A program made the translations under genes and the position numbers. The notes under the pieces are model-generated. The model had not been told where the DNA came from. It ran no database searches and saw only the letters and a list, made by a program, of their open reading frames with translations. A DNA stretch of 32,817 nt, taken from assembly GCA_014236755.1 (NCBI GenBank), contig JACCKY010000058.1, positions 1 to 32,817 on the forward strand. Direction: 5' to 3'. Every line of letters begins with the position of its first letter. Positions within the stretch are counted from its first letter, which is position 1. The DNA is from Candidatus Petromonas tenebris (GTDB taxonomy: Bacteria > Bacillota > Clostridia > Peptostreptococcales > Caminicellaceae). This document shows positions 18,513-27,199 of the stretch, in pieces.

Positions 18513-18553
18513 AAAAAATAAAAAGCAGGCAAAAAATTTTTTGCCTGCCTTTT
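18513..18553 (-). terminator. Terminator of the buk-ptb-vor operon (probably bidirectional)
   Basis: AAAAGCAGGCAAAAAA and TTTTTTGCCTGCCTTTT pair with a single bulge, and T-rich sequence follows on both strands. It lies just past the VOR gamma stop. The remainder of the 261-base gap 18305-18565 is AT-rich; only weak promoter-like boxes for the gene at 18304 can be seen. Confidence 0.85.
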
Positions 18554-18565
18554 ATTTTTTAATTA

Positions 18566-19111
18566 TTATCCCCTTACTTCTTCTGCTCCTCTTTCAAGAG
18601 CCTTTTCGTTAAGTGGAATCAGATGGGCCTTAGAAGGTCCAAATACCTTTTTGAGAGCCTCTATTACTGTCTCTACTTTTACTACTTTAGTAAGCTCTAT
18701 ATAGGCACCCAACATTACCATGTTGGCAACCTTACCGTTACCGATTTCAACAGCTATTTCATTAGCTGGCACGTAATAGGCCTTTACATCGTCTCTTTCA
18801 GCTTTCTTTTCTATTAATGAACTATTTATTAGCAATATTCCATCCTTTTCTAACTCTTTTTCAAATTTAATTAATGATGGTAGGTTCATAACGATTGCCG
18901 CCGTTGCATTGTGATCAATTATTGGAGACCCTATTGGAGTATCTGAAACGGTTACGTTACAATTTGCTGTACCTCCGCGCATTTCAGGTCCATAGGATGG
19001 AAGCCATGATACGTTCTTTCCTTCGATCATTCCAGCGTATGCAAGAAGCTGTCCCATTGACATAACTCCTTGACCACCAAATCCTGCACAAATAATTCTT
19101 TCGTTTACCAT
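18566..19111 (-). CDS. 2-oxoacid:ferredoxin oxidoreductase, gamma subunit (VOR type)
   Basis: This is the gamma subunit (181 residues) of a ferredoxin-dependent branched-chain 2-oxoacid oxidoreductase. The glycine-rich GFGGQGVMSMGQLLAYAGM at the N-terminus and SYGPEMRGGTANCNVTVSD are typical. The start is MVNERIICAGFGG at 19111, one base past the beta stop; GGAGG within the end of beta serves it. A start 36 bases upstream would put 12 residues inside beta and lacks a site of its own. It is the last gene of the operon, before a strong terminator. Confidence 0.92.
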   Translation of the reverse strand: MVNERIICAGFGGQGVMSMGQLLAYAGMIEGKNVSWLPSYGPEMRGGTANCNVTVSDTPIGSPIIDHNATAAIVMNLPSLIKFEKELEKDGILLINSSLIEKKAERDDVKAYYVPANEIAVEIGNGKVANMVMLGAYIELTKVVKVETVIEALKKVFGPSKAHLIPLNEKALERGAEEVRG

Positions 19112-19112
19112 A

Positions 19113-19859
19113 TTACTCCACCTCCTCTGGACTACGGAAGTTTCCAAGTGGATAGTAAGGCAACATGTTTTCTTCTAACCACTTAAGCGATTCTGTTGGT
19201 GTTAATCCCCAGTTAGTTGGACATGTTGAAAGAACTTCAACTATTGAGAATCCTTTTCCTGACAACTGACATTCGAAGGCTTTCTTTATAGCTTTTTTTG
19301 CCTTTCTTATATTTGCAGGGTTATGAACTGACACTCTTTCTACATATGATGCACCTGGAATAGTAGCTAGCATCTCAGATACCTTTAAAGGCATACCTGC
19401 ATGCTTAGGATCTCTACCATATGGTGAAGTCGTTGCTTTCTGTCCTACTAAAGTGGTAGGTGCCATCTGTCCACCAGTCATACCATAGATAGCATTATTT
19501 ACGAATATAGTAGTTATATTTTCACTTCTATGGGCAGCGTGTACAATTTCAGCTGTACCTATTGAAGCTAAATCACCATCACCCTGATAAGTAAATACTA
19601 CATTTTCCGGAAGTACTCTCTTTATACCAGTAGCAACTGCAGGTGCACGTCCATGGGCAGCTTCATGCATATCGCAGTTAAAATAGTCATATGCTAAAAC
19701 TGAACATCCAACAGGTGCTACACCTACTGCTTTACCCAATACTCCTAATTCTTCTAAAACCTCTCCTACCAGTCTGTGGATTATACCATGTGTACATCCA
19801 GGACAGTAATGGAAAGGAGTTTCAGTTAAACCTTCAGTTCTTTTAAATACTACTGCCAT
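19113..19859 (-). CDS. 2-oxoacid:ferredoxin oxidoreductase, beta (thiamine diphosphate) subunit
   Basis: This 248-residue catalytic subunit binds thiamine diphosphate. It shows the N-terminal CPGCTHG, the TPP motif beginning GDGDLASIGTAEIVHAA and ending NNAIYGMTGGQMAPTT, and a third conserved Cys region near VGCSV. With alpha, gamma and the ferredoxin-like subunit it decarboxylates a 2-oxoacid to the acyl-CoA and reduces ferredoxin. The ATG overlaps the alpha stop (TAATG), implying translational coupling. Context with Ptb and Buk favours branched-chain 2-oxoacids (valine, leucine, isoleucine products); 2-oxoglutarate or pyruvate cannot be excluded from sequence alone. Confidence 0.93.
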   Translation of the reverse strand: MAVVFKRTEGLTETPFHYCPGCTHGIIHRLVGEVLEELGVLGKAVGVAPVGCSVLAYDYFNCDMHEAAHGRAPAVATGIKRVLPENVVFTYQGDGDLASIGTAEIVHAAHRSENITTIFVNNAIYGMTGGQMAPTTLVGQKATTSPYGRDPKHAGMPLKVSEMLATIPGASYVERVSVHNPANIRKAKKAIKKAFECQLSGKGFSIVEVLSTCPTNWGLTPTESLKWLEENMLPYYPLGNFRSPEEVE

Positions 19860-20920
19860 TACTTAGCACCCCCTAACATTTCCTTAGCTTTATTAACTAT
19901 TTCCTGTGGTGAAGGAATCATGCCACCAGATCTTCCATAGAATCCTACCGGTAACCTACCATTATTAGCAATTTTTACATCATCTATCATCTGTCCACAG
20001 CTCATTTCCACAGTTAAGATAGCCTTAGCTGTTTCAGGTATTTCATCAAAGGCTTTATGTGGAAATGGCCATAATGTTATAGGCCTAATTAGACCTGCGT
20101 TTATACCTTCCTGCTTTAACATTTCTATAGCATTTTTAACTATTCTTGAAGTAGTACCATATGCAGCAAATACTATCTCTGCATTTTCTATGTTGTACAT
20201 TTCATATCTAACTTCATTCTTTTCTATTTCTCTATATTTTGCCTGTATTTTTTGGTTTAATTTTTCCAGCTCAGCCGGATCAAGTCTTAAAGAGTTTATA
20301 ATATTCGGCTTTCTCTTGCCTTCAGTTCCTGTTGTAGCCCAGTCCTTTGGAGGTAATTCTCTTTTCTTAGGCTCTCTAAATTCTATTGGTTCCATCATTT
20401 GACCAATCATACCATCGCCAAGAACCATAACTGGGTTTCTGTAGTAATCTGCTACATCAAAGGCTTCCATTACTAAGTCAACTGCTTCCTGAAGGTTTGC
20501 AGGAGCGTAAACTACCAGCTTGTAGTCTCCATTTCCGCCACCTCTAGTAGATTGATAGTAATCTGATTGTGCTGGTTGAATACCGCCCAGTCCAGGACCT
20601 CCTCTTACTATGTTTACAATAACACATGGAAGTTCTGCTCCAGCTATATAGGATATACCTTCCTGCTTAAGTGCTATACCAGGTGAAGATGAAGAAGTCA
20701 TAACTCTTGCTCCTGAACCTGCTGCGCCGTAAACCATATTTATAGCTGCTACTTCACTCTCAGCCTGTAAAAATGTTCCTCCTGCTTTTCCAAGTTCCCT
20801 TGCCATATATTCAGGCAACTCATTTTGTGGAGTTATTGGATATCCAAAGAAAAATTTACAACCAGCTTTAATGGCTGCCGCTCCAATAGCCTCGTTACCC
20901 TTCATCAATATCTTAGCCAT
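19859..20920 (-). CDS. vorB: 2-oxoacid:ferredoxin oxidoreductase, alpha subunit (3-methyl-2-oxobutanoate type)
   Basis: This 353-residue alpha subunit has GNEAIGAAAIKAGCKFFFGY, PITPQNELPEYMA, and the TPP pyrimidine-side ESEVAAINMVYGAAGSGAR. The TSSSSPGIALKQEG region and VRGGPGLGGIQPAQSDYYQ follow. The second half is the transketolase C-terminal-like domain ending in a conserved GGMIPSP. Length and motifs match proteins usually annotated VorB, named for 2-oxoisovalerate. AAGGAGGG precedes the ATG; the ferredoxin-like subunit ends 30 bases upstream. Confidence 0.93.
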   Translation of the reverse strand: MAKILMKGNEAIGAAAIKAGCKFFFGYPITPQNELPEYMARELGKAGGTFLQAESEVAAINMVYGAAGSGARVMTSSSSPGIALKQEGISYIAGAELPCVIVNIVRGGPGLGGIQPAQSDYYQSTRGGGNGDYKLVVYAPANLQEAVDLVMEAFDVADYYRNPVMVLGDGMIGQMMEPIEFREPKKRELPPKDWATTGTEGKRKPNIINSLRLDPAELEKLNQKIQAKYREIEKNEVRYEMYNIENAEIVFAAYGTTSRIVKNAIEMLKQEGINAGLIRPITLWPFPHKAFDEIPETAKAILTVEMSCGQMIDDVKIANNGRLPVGFYGRSGGMIPSPQEIVNKAKEMLGGAK

Positions 20921-20950
20921 ATCTATATCTCCCTCCTTGTAAATGATTTA

Positions 20951-21181
20951 TTATTTTTCAATTTCTCTTTCAACACTTATAACTACGTCAGGACAAATTG
21001 TTGCACAGTTAGCACATCCAATACATTTATCCATTTCCTTAACAGTAGCTGGATGGTAACCCTTGATATTTATTTTTTTCTTATCCATTTCTATTATATT
21101 TACTGGACATACTGTGGTACAAAGCTCGCAACCTTTACATAAATCTTCTTTAAAATGCACCTTTCCTTTTGCTTTAGCCAT
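20951..21181 (-). CDS. 2-oxoacid:ferredoxin oxidoreductase, 2x[4Fe-4S] ferredoxin-like subunit
   Basis: This 76-residue electron-transfer subunit has two full cluster motifs, CKGCELCTTVCP and CIGCANCATICP, each of the CxxCxxCxxxCP form. It carries electrons from the TPP site to free ferredoxin. I chose the ATG at 21181 (MAKAKGKVHF), ten bases after AGGAGGG; a TTG at 21190 abuts that site and is unlikely. It opens the vor part of the operon after a 122-base gap containing a period-7 repeat. Confidence 0.92.
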   Translation of the reverse strand: MAKAKGKVHFKEDLCKGCELCTTVCPVNIIEMDKKKINIKGYHPATVKEMDKCIGCANCATICPDVVISVEREIEK

Positions 21182-21208
21182 GACCTTCAACCCTCCTCTA
21201 AATTATCT

Positions 21209-21236
21209 TATGGCTCATAGCTGATAGCCTATAGCT
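21209..21236. repeat. Period-7 tandem repeat, unit TATAGCT
   Basis: Four consecutive heptamers read TATGGCT, CATAGCT, GATAGCC, TATAGCT, in the gap between the P-loop gene and the ferredoxin-like gene. The AGCT core matches arrays at 15981 and 32610. Confidence 0.75.
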
Positions 21237-21303
21237 ATGAATTTCAATCAGTTAATAATTTAAAACAAAGGCTATCTTTTTTAAAGTTATAATTTCAGAA
21301 AAA

Positions 21304-21978
21304 TTACATCCAATCTTCTCTCATATACATTTTTATAGGGAAAACTTCTCCCTCTATGTCCTCGGGAAGCAGACGGGCAACCTTTTCCAGAGTACTTACA
21401 TATTTGATTGGAATGTTTAATTTTTCTGAAACTCCTTTAGCAAGTTTCTGACCTTCCAATACATCTTCTACTGAAGTATCTCTAAGAAGATGTGTATTAT
21501 TAATTAAACCTGTAACCTTTGCCCTTGACTGACCTTCTATTCCTTTAATATGTTCTATGGTATCCTCCACATTTTGTGTTCCTGGTCTATATGCATTTAA
21601 AACACAAAACATATCATAGGATCCCTCTTTAAAGTAATTGTGGTATCTTGCCAAAACCCTTGCTCCTATCGCATCTCCTCCTACATCCAGTACCACATCG
21701 TAGGATTCATCCTGCAAGGGTCCAAGGACATCGGCTGACAATGCCGGCAAGTCTGCTCCTATATTTGAACCAATAGAGCTTCCTATTATTTTAATACCCT
21801 TTGCCTTAAACATAGCTTCCTTTTCCCTTGATCTAAAGTAAGGATTTACTATGTCAAGGTCTGCAATAGCAACCTTTTTGCCTAATTCAGCAAGCTTTAA
21901 TGTATAATTTACTGCAAATTCAGTTTTTCCACTACCATAATGTCCTATTATGATTTTTATTCTCTTATCATTTAACAT
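21304..21978 (-). CDS. P-loop ATPase of the MinD/ParA/CobQ-like fold, operon partner of the VOR and Ptb-Buk genes
   Basis: This 224-residue protein has Walker A GHYGSGKTE at 12-20, a switch I-like ADLDIVNPYFRSREKE and a Walker B-like YDVVLDVGGDAIGARVLARY. These place it in the SIMIBI class of P-loop proteins, with GHYGSGKTE instead of the KGGxGKT of true ParA/MinD. There is no Cys pair of the Mrp/CooC type, and a single Cys near residue 125. No function is established to my knowledge. It lies 21 bases after buk2, inside the acid-producing operon, so a role in enzyme maturation, CoA or cofactor handling, or assembly is possible. The ATG follows an AGGTGA site. Confidence 0.85.
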   Translation of the reverse strand: MLNDKRIKIIIGHYGSGKTEFAVNYTLKLAELGKKVAIADLDIVNPYFRSREKEAMFKAKGIKIIGSSIGSNIGADLPALSADVLGPLQDESYDVVLDVGGDAIGARVLARYHNYFKEGSYDMFCVLNAYRPGTQNVEDTIEHIKGIEGQSRAKVTGLINNTHLLRDTSVEDVLEGQKLAKGVSEKLNIPIKYVSTLEKVARLLPEDIEGEVFPIKMYMREDWM

Positions 21979-21999
21979 GAAATCACCTGTTACCTTTTT

Positions 22000-23076
22000 T
22001 TATTTATACTCCTGAGCCTTTTCTTCTCCTCTTAGTACTCTTAGTCCACCTTCTACCAAAGCTATCATTTCATCTTCTCCAGGATATACCAGTACATCTG
22101 CTATAAATCCTACTCTTTCCTTTATCCAACTTACAAACATGTTGTCATATGCAATACCACCGGTTATTACTATAGCATCTACCTTACCCTTTAGTACTGC
22201 AGCACAGCTTCCAATTTCCTTTGCTACCTGATATGCCATAGCCTTGTAAACTAATTCTGCCTTCTCATCTCCATTTTCAATCATTTTTACTACCTCACGG
22301 CCGTCATTAGTTCCCAAGTAGGCCACTAGGCCTCCTTTACCTTTTATTTTCTTCTTAATATCGTCTAAAGCATATTTTCCTAAGAAACAAAGCTTAGCTA
22401 AATCTCCTACTGGAAGTCCTCCTGATCTTTCCGGTGAGAATGGTCCTTCACCATCTAGTGCATTGTTTACATCTATTACTCTTCCCTTTTCATGGGCCCC
22501 CACTGATATGCCACCTCCAAGATGGGCTACAACTAAATTCATCTCTTCATATGTCTTTCCCTTTTCTTTAGCTGCACGTCTTGCAACCGCTTTTTGGTTT
22601 AAAGCATGGAATATACTTTTTCTTTCTATCTCGGGCATTCCTGATATCCTTGCTACATCTTTCATTTCGTCTACAACAACGGGGTCCACTATAAATGAAG
22701 GGATATTAAGCTTTGATGCTATTTCATGGGCCAAGATTCCTCCTAGGTTAGAAGCATGCTCTCCCAGTACTCCAACCTTTAGATCCTCAAGCATTTTTTC
22801 ATTTACTGCATAGGTACCGCCTTTAATGGGCTTTAAAAGTCCACCTCTGCCAACTACTGCATTTAGTTTAGTTAGATTTATTCCCTTTTCATTTAGTGTA
22901 TCCAAAATCACATTTTTTCTAAATTCGTATTGGTCATATATTTTGTCATACTTATTTATTTCTTCAGCCGGATGTCTTAAAGTAGTTTCCAAGACAGGTT
23001 TTTCATCATCATATATAGCTATTTTAGTCGAAGTAGACCCGGGATTTATAGCTAATATTCTATAAGTTTCACTCAT
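22000..23076 (-). CDS. buk: Butyrate (branched-chain acid) kinase, copy 2, canonical type
   Basis: This kinase converts butyryl- or branched acyl-phosphate and ADP to the free acid and ATP. The 358-residue ASKHA-fold protein has the phosphate-binding [11 protein letters not shown] near the N-terminus, [27 protein letters not shown], and the canonical loop [32 protein letters not shown] and the adenosine-binding ITGGIAYD follow. AGGAGG precedes the ATG. It lies 88 bases after ptb and 21 before the P-loop gene. It is clearly divergent from the other kinase copy at 24071-25153. Confidence 0.95.
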   Translation of the reverse strand: MSETYRILAINPGSTSTKIAIYDDEKPVLETTLRHPAEEINKYDKIYDQYEFRKNVILDTLNEKGINLTKLNAVVGRGGLLKPIKGGTYAVNEKMLEDLKVGVLGEHASNLGGILAHEIASKLNIPSFIVDPVVVDEMKDVARISGMPEIERKSIFHALNQKAVARRAAKEKGKTYEEMNLVVAHLGGGISVGAHEKGRVIDVNNALDGEGPFSPERSGGLPVGDLAKLCFLGKYALDDIKKKIKGKGGLVAYLGTNDGREVVKMIENGDEKAELVYKAMAYQVAKEIGSCAAVLKGKVDAIVITGGIAYDNMFVSWIKERVGFIADVLVYPGEDEMIALVEGGLRVLRGEEKAQEYK

Positions 23077-23164
23077 GTTTATACCTCCTATGAATCATTT
23101 ATAAGTTTCAAGTCTAAGTTTTTATTCTTAAGCTTTATCTTATCTCCTTTTGCCTATCGACTTT

Positions 23165-24070
23165 TTATTGCTTTGCCGCCATCAATACTCCAAGAGCTAT
23201 GGAGTTTAACTTAGTTTCTTCGCTATCTGCCCTTGAGGTGAGAACTATCGGTGCTTTAGCTCCAACTATTATCCCGGCGTTCTTAGTGTCTGCAAAGAAT
23301 ACCATTGACTTATAAAGTACGTTTCCTGCTTCAATAGTTGGAACCATCAATATGTCAGCTTTACCTGCAACGGGATGATTTATTCCTTTGTGTTTTGCCG
23401 CTTCTATTGATACTGCGTTATCGAGGGCAAAGGGACCTCCTACTAAGCATCCTGTTATTTCACCATTTTTATTCTTTTTTTCAAGTTCTTCTGCATCAAC
23501 TGTTGCAGGCATTTTAGGGTTAACCTTTTCTTTAGCACATATTACTGCTACCTTTGGTTCTTCTATGTCTAAAGCCTTAGCTGCTATTACTGCATTTTCA
23601 ATTATTTGCTTTTTCGTATTTAAATCTGGAGCTATATTCATAGCAGCATCGGTCACAAAGAACAGCCTGTCATAGCCTGGCACATCAAAGACTGCTACGT
23701 GACTGAGTACATTCCCGGTTCTAAGACCTACTTCAGAGTTAAGTACCGCCTTTAATATTATTGAAGTATCAACTAATCCCTTCATCACTATATGGGCTTT
23801 ACCAGTTGATACTAATTCTACTGCCTTTAGAGATGCCTCACTTAGATCCTTTAAATCAATAATTTCATATTCCGCTAAATCTATAGATAATTCATTTCCT
23901 ATTTCCTCTATCTTTTCCTTATCTCCTACCAGTATGGCTTCAGCTATACCCATTTGTTTTGCTTCTTCTATGGCCTTTAAGACTTCTGAGTCTTGGGCAC
24001 AAGCCACAGCTATAGTCTTTGGTCCTCTTTCCTTGGCAAACTTTAAAACATCTTTGAAGTTTTTTATCAT
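23165..24070 (-). CDS. ptb: Phosphate butyryltransferase
   Basis: Ptb exchanges the CoA of butyryl-CoA or branched-chain acyl-CoA for phosphate, feeding the butyrate kinases. The 301-residue protein has the family length and features: GPKTIAVACAQDSEVLKAI near the N-terminus, HIVMKGLVDTSIILKAVL, then LSHVAVFDVPGYDRLFFVTD, and the C-terminal VGAKAPIVLTSRAD. The ATG abuts the buk1 stop, with GAGGTGG as ribosome site within the end of buk1. Together with VOR it gives 2-oxoacid to acyl-CoA to acyl phosphate to acid, with one ATP gained. Confidence 0.96.
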   Translation of the reverse strand: MIKNFKDVLKFAKERGPKTIAVACAQDSEVLKAIEEAKQMGIAEAILVGDKEKIEEIGNELSIDLAEYEIIDLKDLSEASLKAVELVSTGKAHIVMKGLVDTSIILKAVLNSEVGLRTGNVLSHVAVFDVPGYDRLFFVTDAAMNIAPDLNTKKQIIENAVIAAKALDIEEPKVAVICAKEKVNPKMPATVDAEELEKKNKNGEITGCLVGGPFALDNAVSIEAAKHKGINHPVAGKADILMVPTIEAGNVLYKSMVFFADTKNAGIIVGAKAPIVLTSRADSEETKLNSIALGVLMAAKQ

Positions 24071-25153
24071 CTAATCCACCTCATTTTCATAGATTTTTGC
24101 TTCCTCTTCTCCTGAAAATACTCTAAGTACGCCTTGATTTAATGCCCACATTTCATCTTCTCCAGGCATTAGTACAACGGGTGCTATAAACTCAACCATT
24201 TCTTTTACATAGTCAGTAAGCATTTTAGAGTGAGCAATCCCACCAGTAAGTATGATTGCATCTATATCTCCATTTAGAACCGTAGCCATGGCTCCAATTT
24301 CTTTACCTATCTGATATCCCATTGCTTCATATACTAATTTAGCCTTTTTATCGCCTTCATTTATCATTTTTTCAACTTCTCTTGCATCGTTTGTTCCAAG
24401 ATACGCAACAAGTCCGCCCTTGCCACGCATTTTCTTTTTCACTTCTTGATATGTGTACTTTCCTGAGAAACACATCTTTACAATGTCTCCTACTGGAAGT
24501 CCTCCCGTTCTCTCTGGTGAAAAAGGTCCCATCTCATTAGCATTATTAGCATCAACCATTTTGCCCTTTCTCATAGGCACAACAGAAATTCCTCCACCAA
24601 GGTGGGCAACTACTAAATTAAGCTCATGGGGTTTTTTTCCTTTTTCCTTAGCTAAGTTATGAGCTACTGCTCTCACATTTAATGCATGGAGCAAAGATCG
24701 CCTGGTAATCTCTGGCATACCTGATATTCTTGCTACATCATCAAATTCATCAACGGCAACAGGATCAACGATAAATGCGTCTATTCCTTCTAAATCAGCA
24801 ATACTTTTTGCTATGATACCGCCTAAATTAGAAGCATGTTCTCCTTGCACTCCTATTTTCAAATCCTCTATCATGGCGTCAGTAACTTTATATGTACCAC
24901 TTGGCATAGGCTTTAGCAGACCGCCTCTACCTACTACTGCCTTAAGCTGAGAGGTTTCATAGTCCTCACTTTTCATCCACTCAAGAATAATATCTTTTCT
25001 GTACTCAAACTGATCAGCTATTTTTTCAAACTTGCCCAGCTCTTCTGAAGCATGACTTAAGTTTTTCTGTAAAACGTTTTCACTATCTTTAAAGATTGCA
25101 ACTTTTGTTGAAGTTGAACCTGGGTTTATTACCAAAACATATTCCTTTGTCAT
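24071..25153 (-). CDS. buk: Butyrate kinase family protein, copy 1, variant active-site loop
   Basis: This 360-residue butyrate kinase homologue is the first gene of the operon. It keeps [47 protein letters not shown] and ILTGGIAHS. After GGGIS the canonical VGAH...[19 protein letters not shown] is replaced by VVPMRKGKMVDANNANEMGPFSPERTGG, one residue shorter and with different side chains near the substrate site. It may therefore prefer another acyl phosphate, for example branched-chain. AGGAGG lies ten bases before the ATG, and a sigma-54 promoter lies about 45 bases upstream. Confidence 0.93.
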   Translation of the reverse strand: MTKEYVLVINPGSTSTKVAIFKDSENVLQKNLSHASEELGKFEKIADQFEYRKDIILEWMKSEDYETSQLKAVVGRGGLLKPMPSGTYKVTDAMIEDLKIGVQGEHASNLGGIIAKSIADLEGIDAFIVDPVAVDEFDDVARISGMPEITRRSLLHALNVRAVAHNLAKEKGKKPHELNLVVAHLGGGISVVPMRKGKMVDANNANEMGPFSPERTGGLPVGDIVKMCFSGKYTYQEVKKKMRGKGGLVAYLGTNDAREVEKMINEGDKKAKLVYEAMGYQIGKEIGAMATVLNGDIDAIILTGGIAHSKMLTDYVKEMVEFIAPVVLMPGEDEMWALNQGVLRVFSGEEEAKIYENEVD

Positions 25154-25195
25154 TTCTGGTACACCTCCTGAACTATTTCCATTATTATTTTATAC

Positions 25196-25211
25196 GCAAA
25201 TTCTATGCCAA
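25196..25211 (-). promoter_or_regulatory. Sigma-54 (-24/-12) promoter of the buk1-ptb-buk2-vor operon
   Basis: On the minus strand TTGGCA (25211-25206), followed by TAGAAT and TTGC (25199-25196), matches the YTGGCAC-N5-TTGC consensus with the invariant GG and GC at the right spacing. Initiation would fall near 25184, about 30 bases before the buk1 start. The activator gene lies directly upstream. Confidence 0.88.
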
Positions 25212-25232
25212 CTTTTTGTATTTACCTATGCT

Positions 25233-25247
25233 ATACAACTATTGTAT
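25233..25247. promoter_or_regulatory. Short palindrome just upstream of the sigma-54 promoter
   Basis: ATACAA, a 3-base spacer and TTGTAT form a perfect inverted repeat 22 bases upstream of the -24 box. It is a possible binding site for a second regulator or for a looping protein; no factor can be assigned. Confidence 0.4.
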
Positions 25248-25309
25248 TTTGCCCATTTTAGGCTATTAGTATTACATGAATATTTAAAATCTAAGTATTT
25301 ACGAAGATT

Positions 25310-25369
25310 ATTGCATGCAATTTATTGCATGTTTAGAAAATACTATGCAAAATTTTGCATAGTATTTTC
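25310..25369. promoter_or_regulatory. Candidate enhancer (UAS) region: repeated TTGCAT palindromes
   Basis: ATTGCATGCAAT (25310-25321) is a perfect palindrome, followed by ATTGCATG (25324-25331). Then comes a perfect 34-bp palindrome (25336-25369, half-site GAAAATACTATGCAAAA). All contain TTGCAT or its complement. They lie about 100-160 bases upstream of the -24 box, the usual place for sigma-54 activator sites, and abut the activator gene. The 34-bp palindrome could also act as the activator gene's terminator hairpin. Confidence 0.6.
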
Positions 25370-25377
25370 TCTATCCT

Positions 25378-27102
25378 TTACTCTTCTATATTATACTTTT
25401 CAATTTTATAATAAAGGCTTCTGATTGATATTTTTAAATCCTTTGCTGTTTGAGTTTTATTGTAGTTGTTTTTTTCTAAAATCTTTTTAATGTATTCTTT
25501 TTCTGCCATTTCGACAACCTCTGCAAGAGAACATTTTTCATTTTCCTTATCCCTTTTAATTATAATATTATTCGGTTTTTCATCGTTAATGTCATCCTCT
25601 ATGAGCTTTGGAAGATGGTGGGATTTAATAACTGTCTCGTTAAACTTCATATTTATCAAGGCTCTTCCTATAAAGTTTTCAAGTTCTCTCACATTGCCGG
25701 GCCATTCATACTCCATAAGATCTTGCAGAGCCTCTTTCGAAATGCCAGAAACATATCTTCCATATTCCTGATTAAATTTCCTTATAAAATGCATAGCCAG
25801 CTGTTCTATATCTTTTTTATGTTCACGAAGGGGGGGTATTTTTATTGGTATTACGTTTAGTCTATAATACAAATCCTCTCTAAATTTACCTTCCTTTACG
25901 GCCTTTTCCAAGTCTAGGTTAGTAGCAGCTATTACTCTAACATCTATAGATATGGGCTTTGTTCCACCTACCCTTACTATTTCCTTTTCTTGAAGTACTC
26001 TAAGGAGTTTTGCCTGAGTACTCATTTTTATTTCACCAATTTCATCGAGGAAAATCGTTCCACCGTGGGCCCTTTCAAATAAACCTACCTTTCCACCTTT
26101 TACAGCTCCAGTAAAGGCTCCTTCTTCATACCCAAATAACTCACTTTCTAATATATTTTCACTTATAGCTGCACAGTTCACCCTTACAAACTGTGAGTAC
26201 TTTCTATTGCTTGCATTGTGTATTGCATGGGCAAAGAGTTCCTTTCCTGTACCGCTTTCACCTCTTAAGATAACCGTGGCTGGCGTCTGAGCAGCAATTT
26301 TAGCCTTTTCTATTGCGTTGACCAGCTTTTCATGGGAACCCACTATATCTTCAAAGGTATACTTTGCCTCTAGTTTCCTTATAATCTGTTTAGCATGGTC
26401 AAGCTCAGCTGTCAGTCTTTTTATTTCGGTTATATCATGGATAACTGCAACGCTACCCTTTAATTCCCCTCTAACTATTATTGGGGCAGCATCCACAATT
26501 ACTACTTTCTTATTAGGCCCTACCCTTAATCTAGCACCTTTAACTGACTCCTTAGTCCTCAGTACCTTTAAGTGAATGCTTTCCCCTTCTGCTATATCTA
26601 CTGTGCAGTACTTACCTACAACATCCTTTACTGCTAGTCCAGTAAGTCTAGTATAAGCTGGATTTACTAAAACACCTATACCATTTTGGTCAACGACGGA
26701 TATTGCATCTTGGGTAGAATTAAATATAGCACGAAACATACTCTGCATTTCCTTAAGGTTAGTTATTTCCTCCGCCAGCTCCAATATCTCAGTTATGTCT
26801 CTAAAAACTGCAACAGCTCCAATTATATTTCCCTTTTCATCCTTTACGGGCATTCTATTGGTAATAATATTTATATCTCCAAGGGGTTGCTTTCTATTTA
26901 GTTCTGACTTTCCCGTCTTTAATATATATGGTAATCTTGTAGTCTCTATAACATCGGCAACATATCTGCCTATCACACCTTCTGCCTTCAGTTTTGTAAG
27001 TTTTTCTGCAGCTTTATTAAAAAGGGTAATGATCCCCTTGCCATCTACTGCTATCATGGCATCGTGGGTGGAATTAAGTATTATTTCTATTTCCTTTTTC
27101 AT
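25378..27102 (-). CDS. Sigma-54-dependent activator, PAS-PAS-AAA+-Fis (BkdR/RocR-like)
   Basis: This 574-residue enhancer-binding protein has PAS domains at about 5-105 ([17 protein letters not shown]) and 123-225 ([24 protein letters not shown]), then a sigma-54 AAA+ domain from about 250. The latter has Walker A GESGTGKE 281-288, the sigma-54 contact loop GAFTGA 328-333, Walker [11 protein letters not shown], and [11 protein letters not shown]. The C-terminal Fis-type HTH includes [22 protein letters not shown]. No response-regulator receiver domain is present, so a small ligand sensed by PAS is likely. In Bacillus the similar protein BkdR drives ptb-buk-bkd from a sigma-54 promoter, and the arrangement here is parallel. 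GGAGAGG precedes the ATG. Confidence 0.93.
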   Translation of the reverse strand: MKKEIEIILNSTHDAMIAVDGKGIITLFNKAAEKLTKLKAEGVIGRYVADVIETTRLPYILKTGKSELNRKQPLGDINIITNRMPVKDEKGNIIGAVAVFRDITEILELAEEITNLKEMQSMFRAIFNSTQDAISVVDQNGIGVLVNPAYTRLTGLAVKDVVGKYCTVDIAEGESIHLKVLRTKESVKGARLRVGPNKKVVIVDAAPIIVRGELKGSVAVIHDITEIKRLTAELDHAKQIIRKLEAKYTFEDIVGSHEKLVNAIEKAKIAAQTPATVILRGESGTGKELFAHAIHNASNRKYSQFVRVNCAAISENILESELFGYEEGAFTGAVKGGKVGLFERAHGGTIFLDEIGEIKMSTQAKLLRVLQEKEIVRVGGTKPISIDVRVIAATNLDLEKAVKEGKFREDLYYRLNVIPIKIPPLREHKKDIEQLAMHFIRKFNQEYGRYVSGISKEALQDLMEYEWPGNVRELENFIGRALINMKFNETVIKSHHLPKLIEDDINDEKPNNIIIKRDKENEKCSLAEVVEMAEKEYIKKILEKNNYNKTQTAKDLKISIRSLYYKIEKYNIEE

Positions 27103-27199
27103 AGGTTCACCTCTCCTATTAAGTGAGATAAATAAAAGTAACGAGAAAAGAGAATGACTTACAAGTGATTTAGATAAGAGAACCTGCTGGTGGCCTGTT

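Noticed and set aside
22000-25153. Recent tandem duplication of buk around ptb
   Set aside because: The two kinases differ throughout, including the active-site loop, so they are old paralogues.
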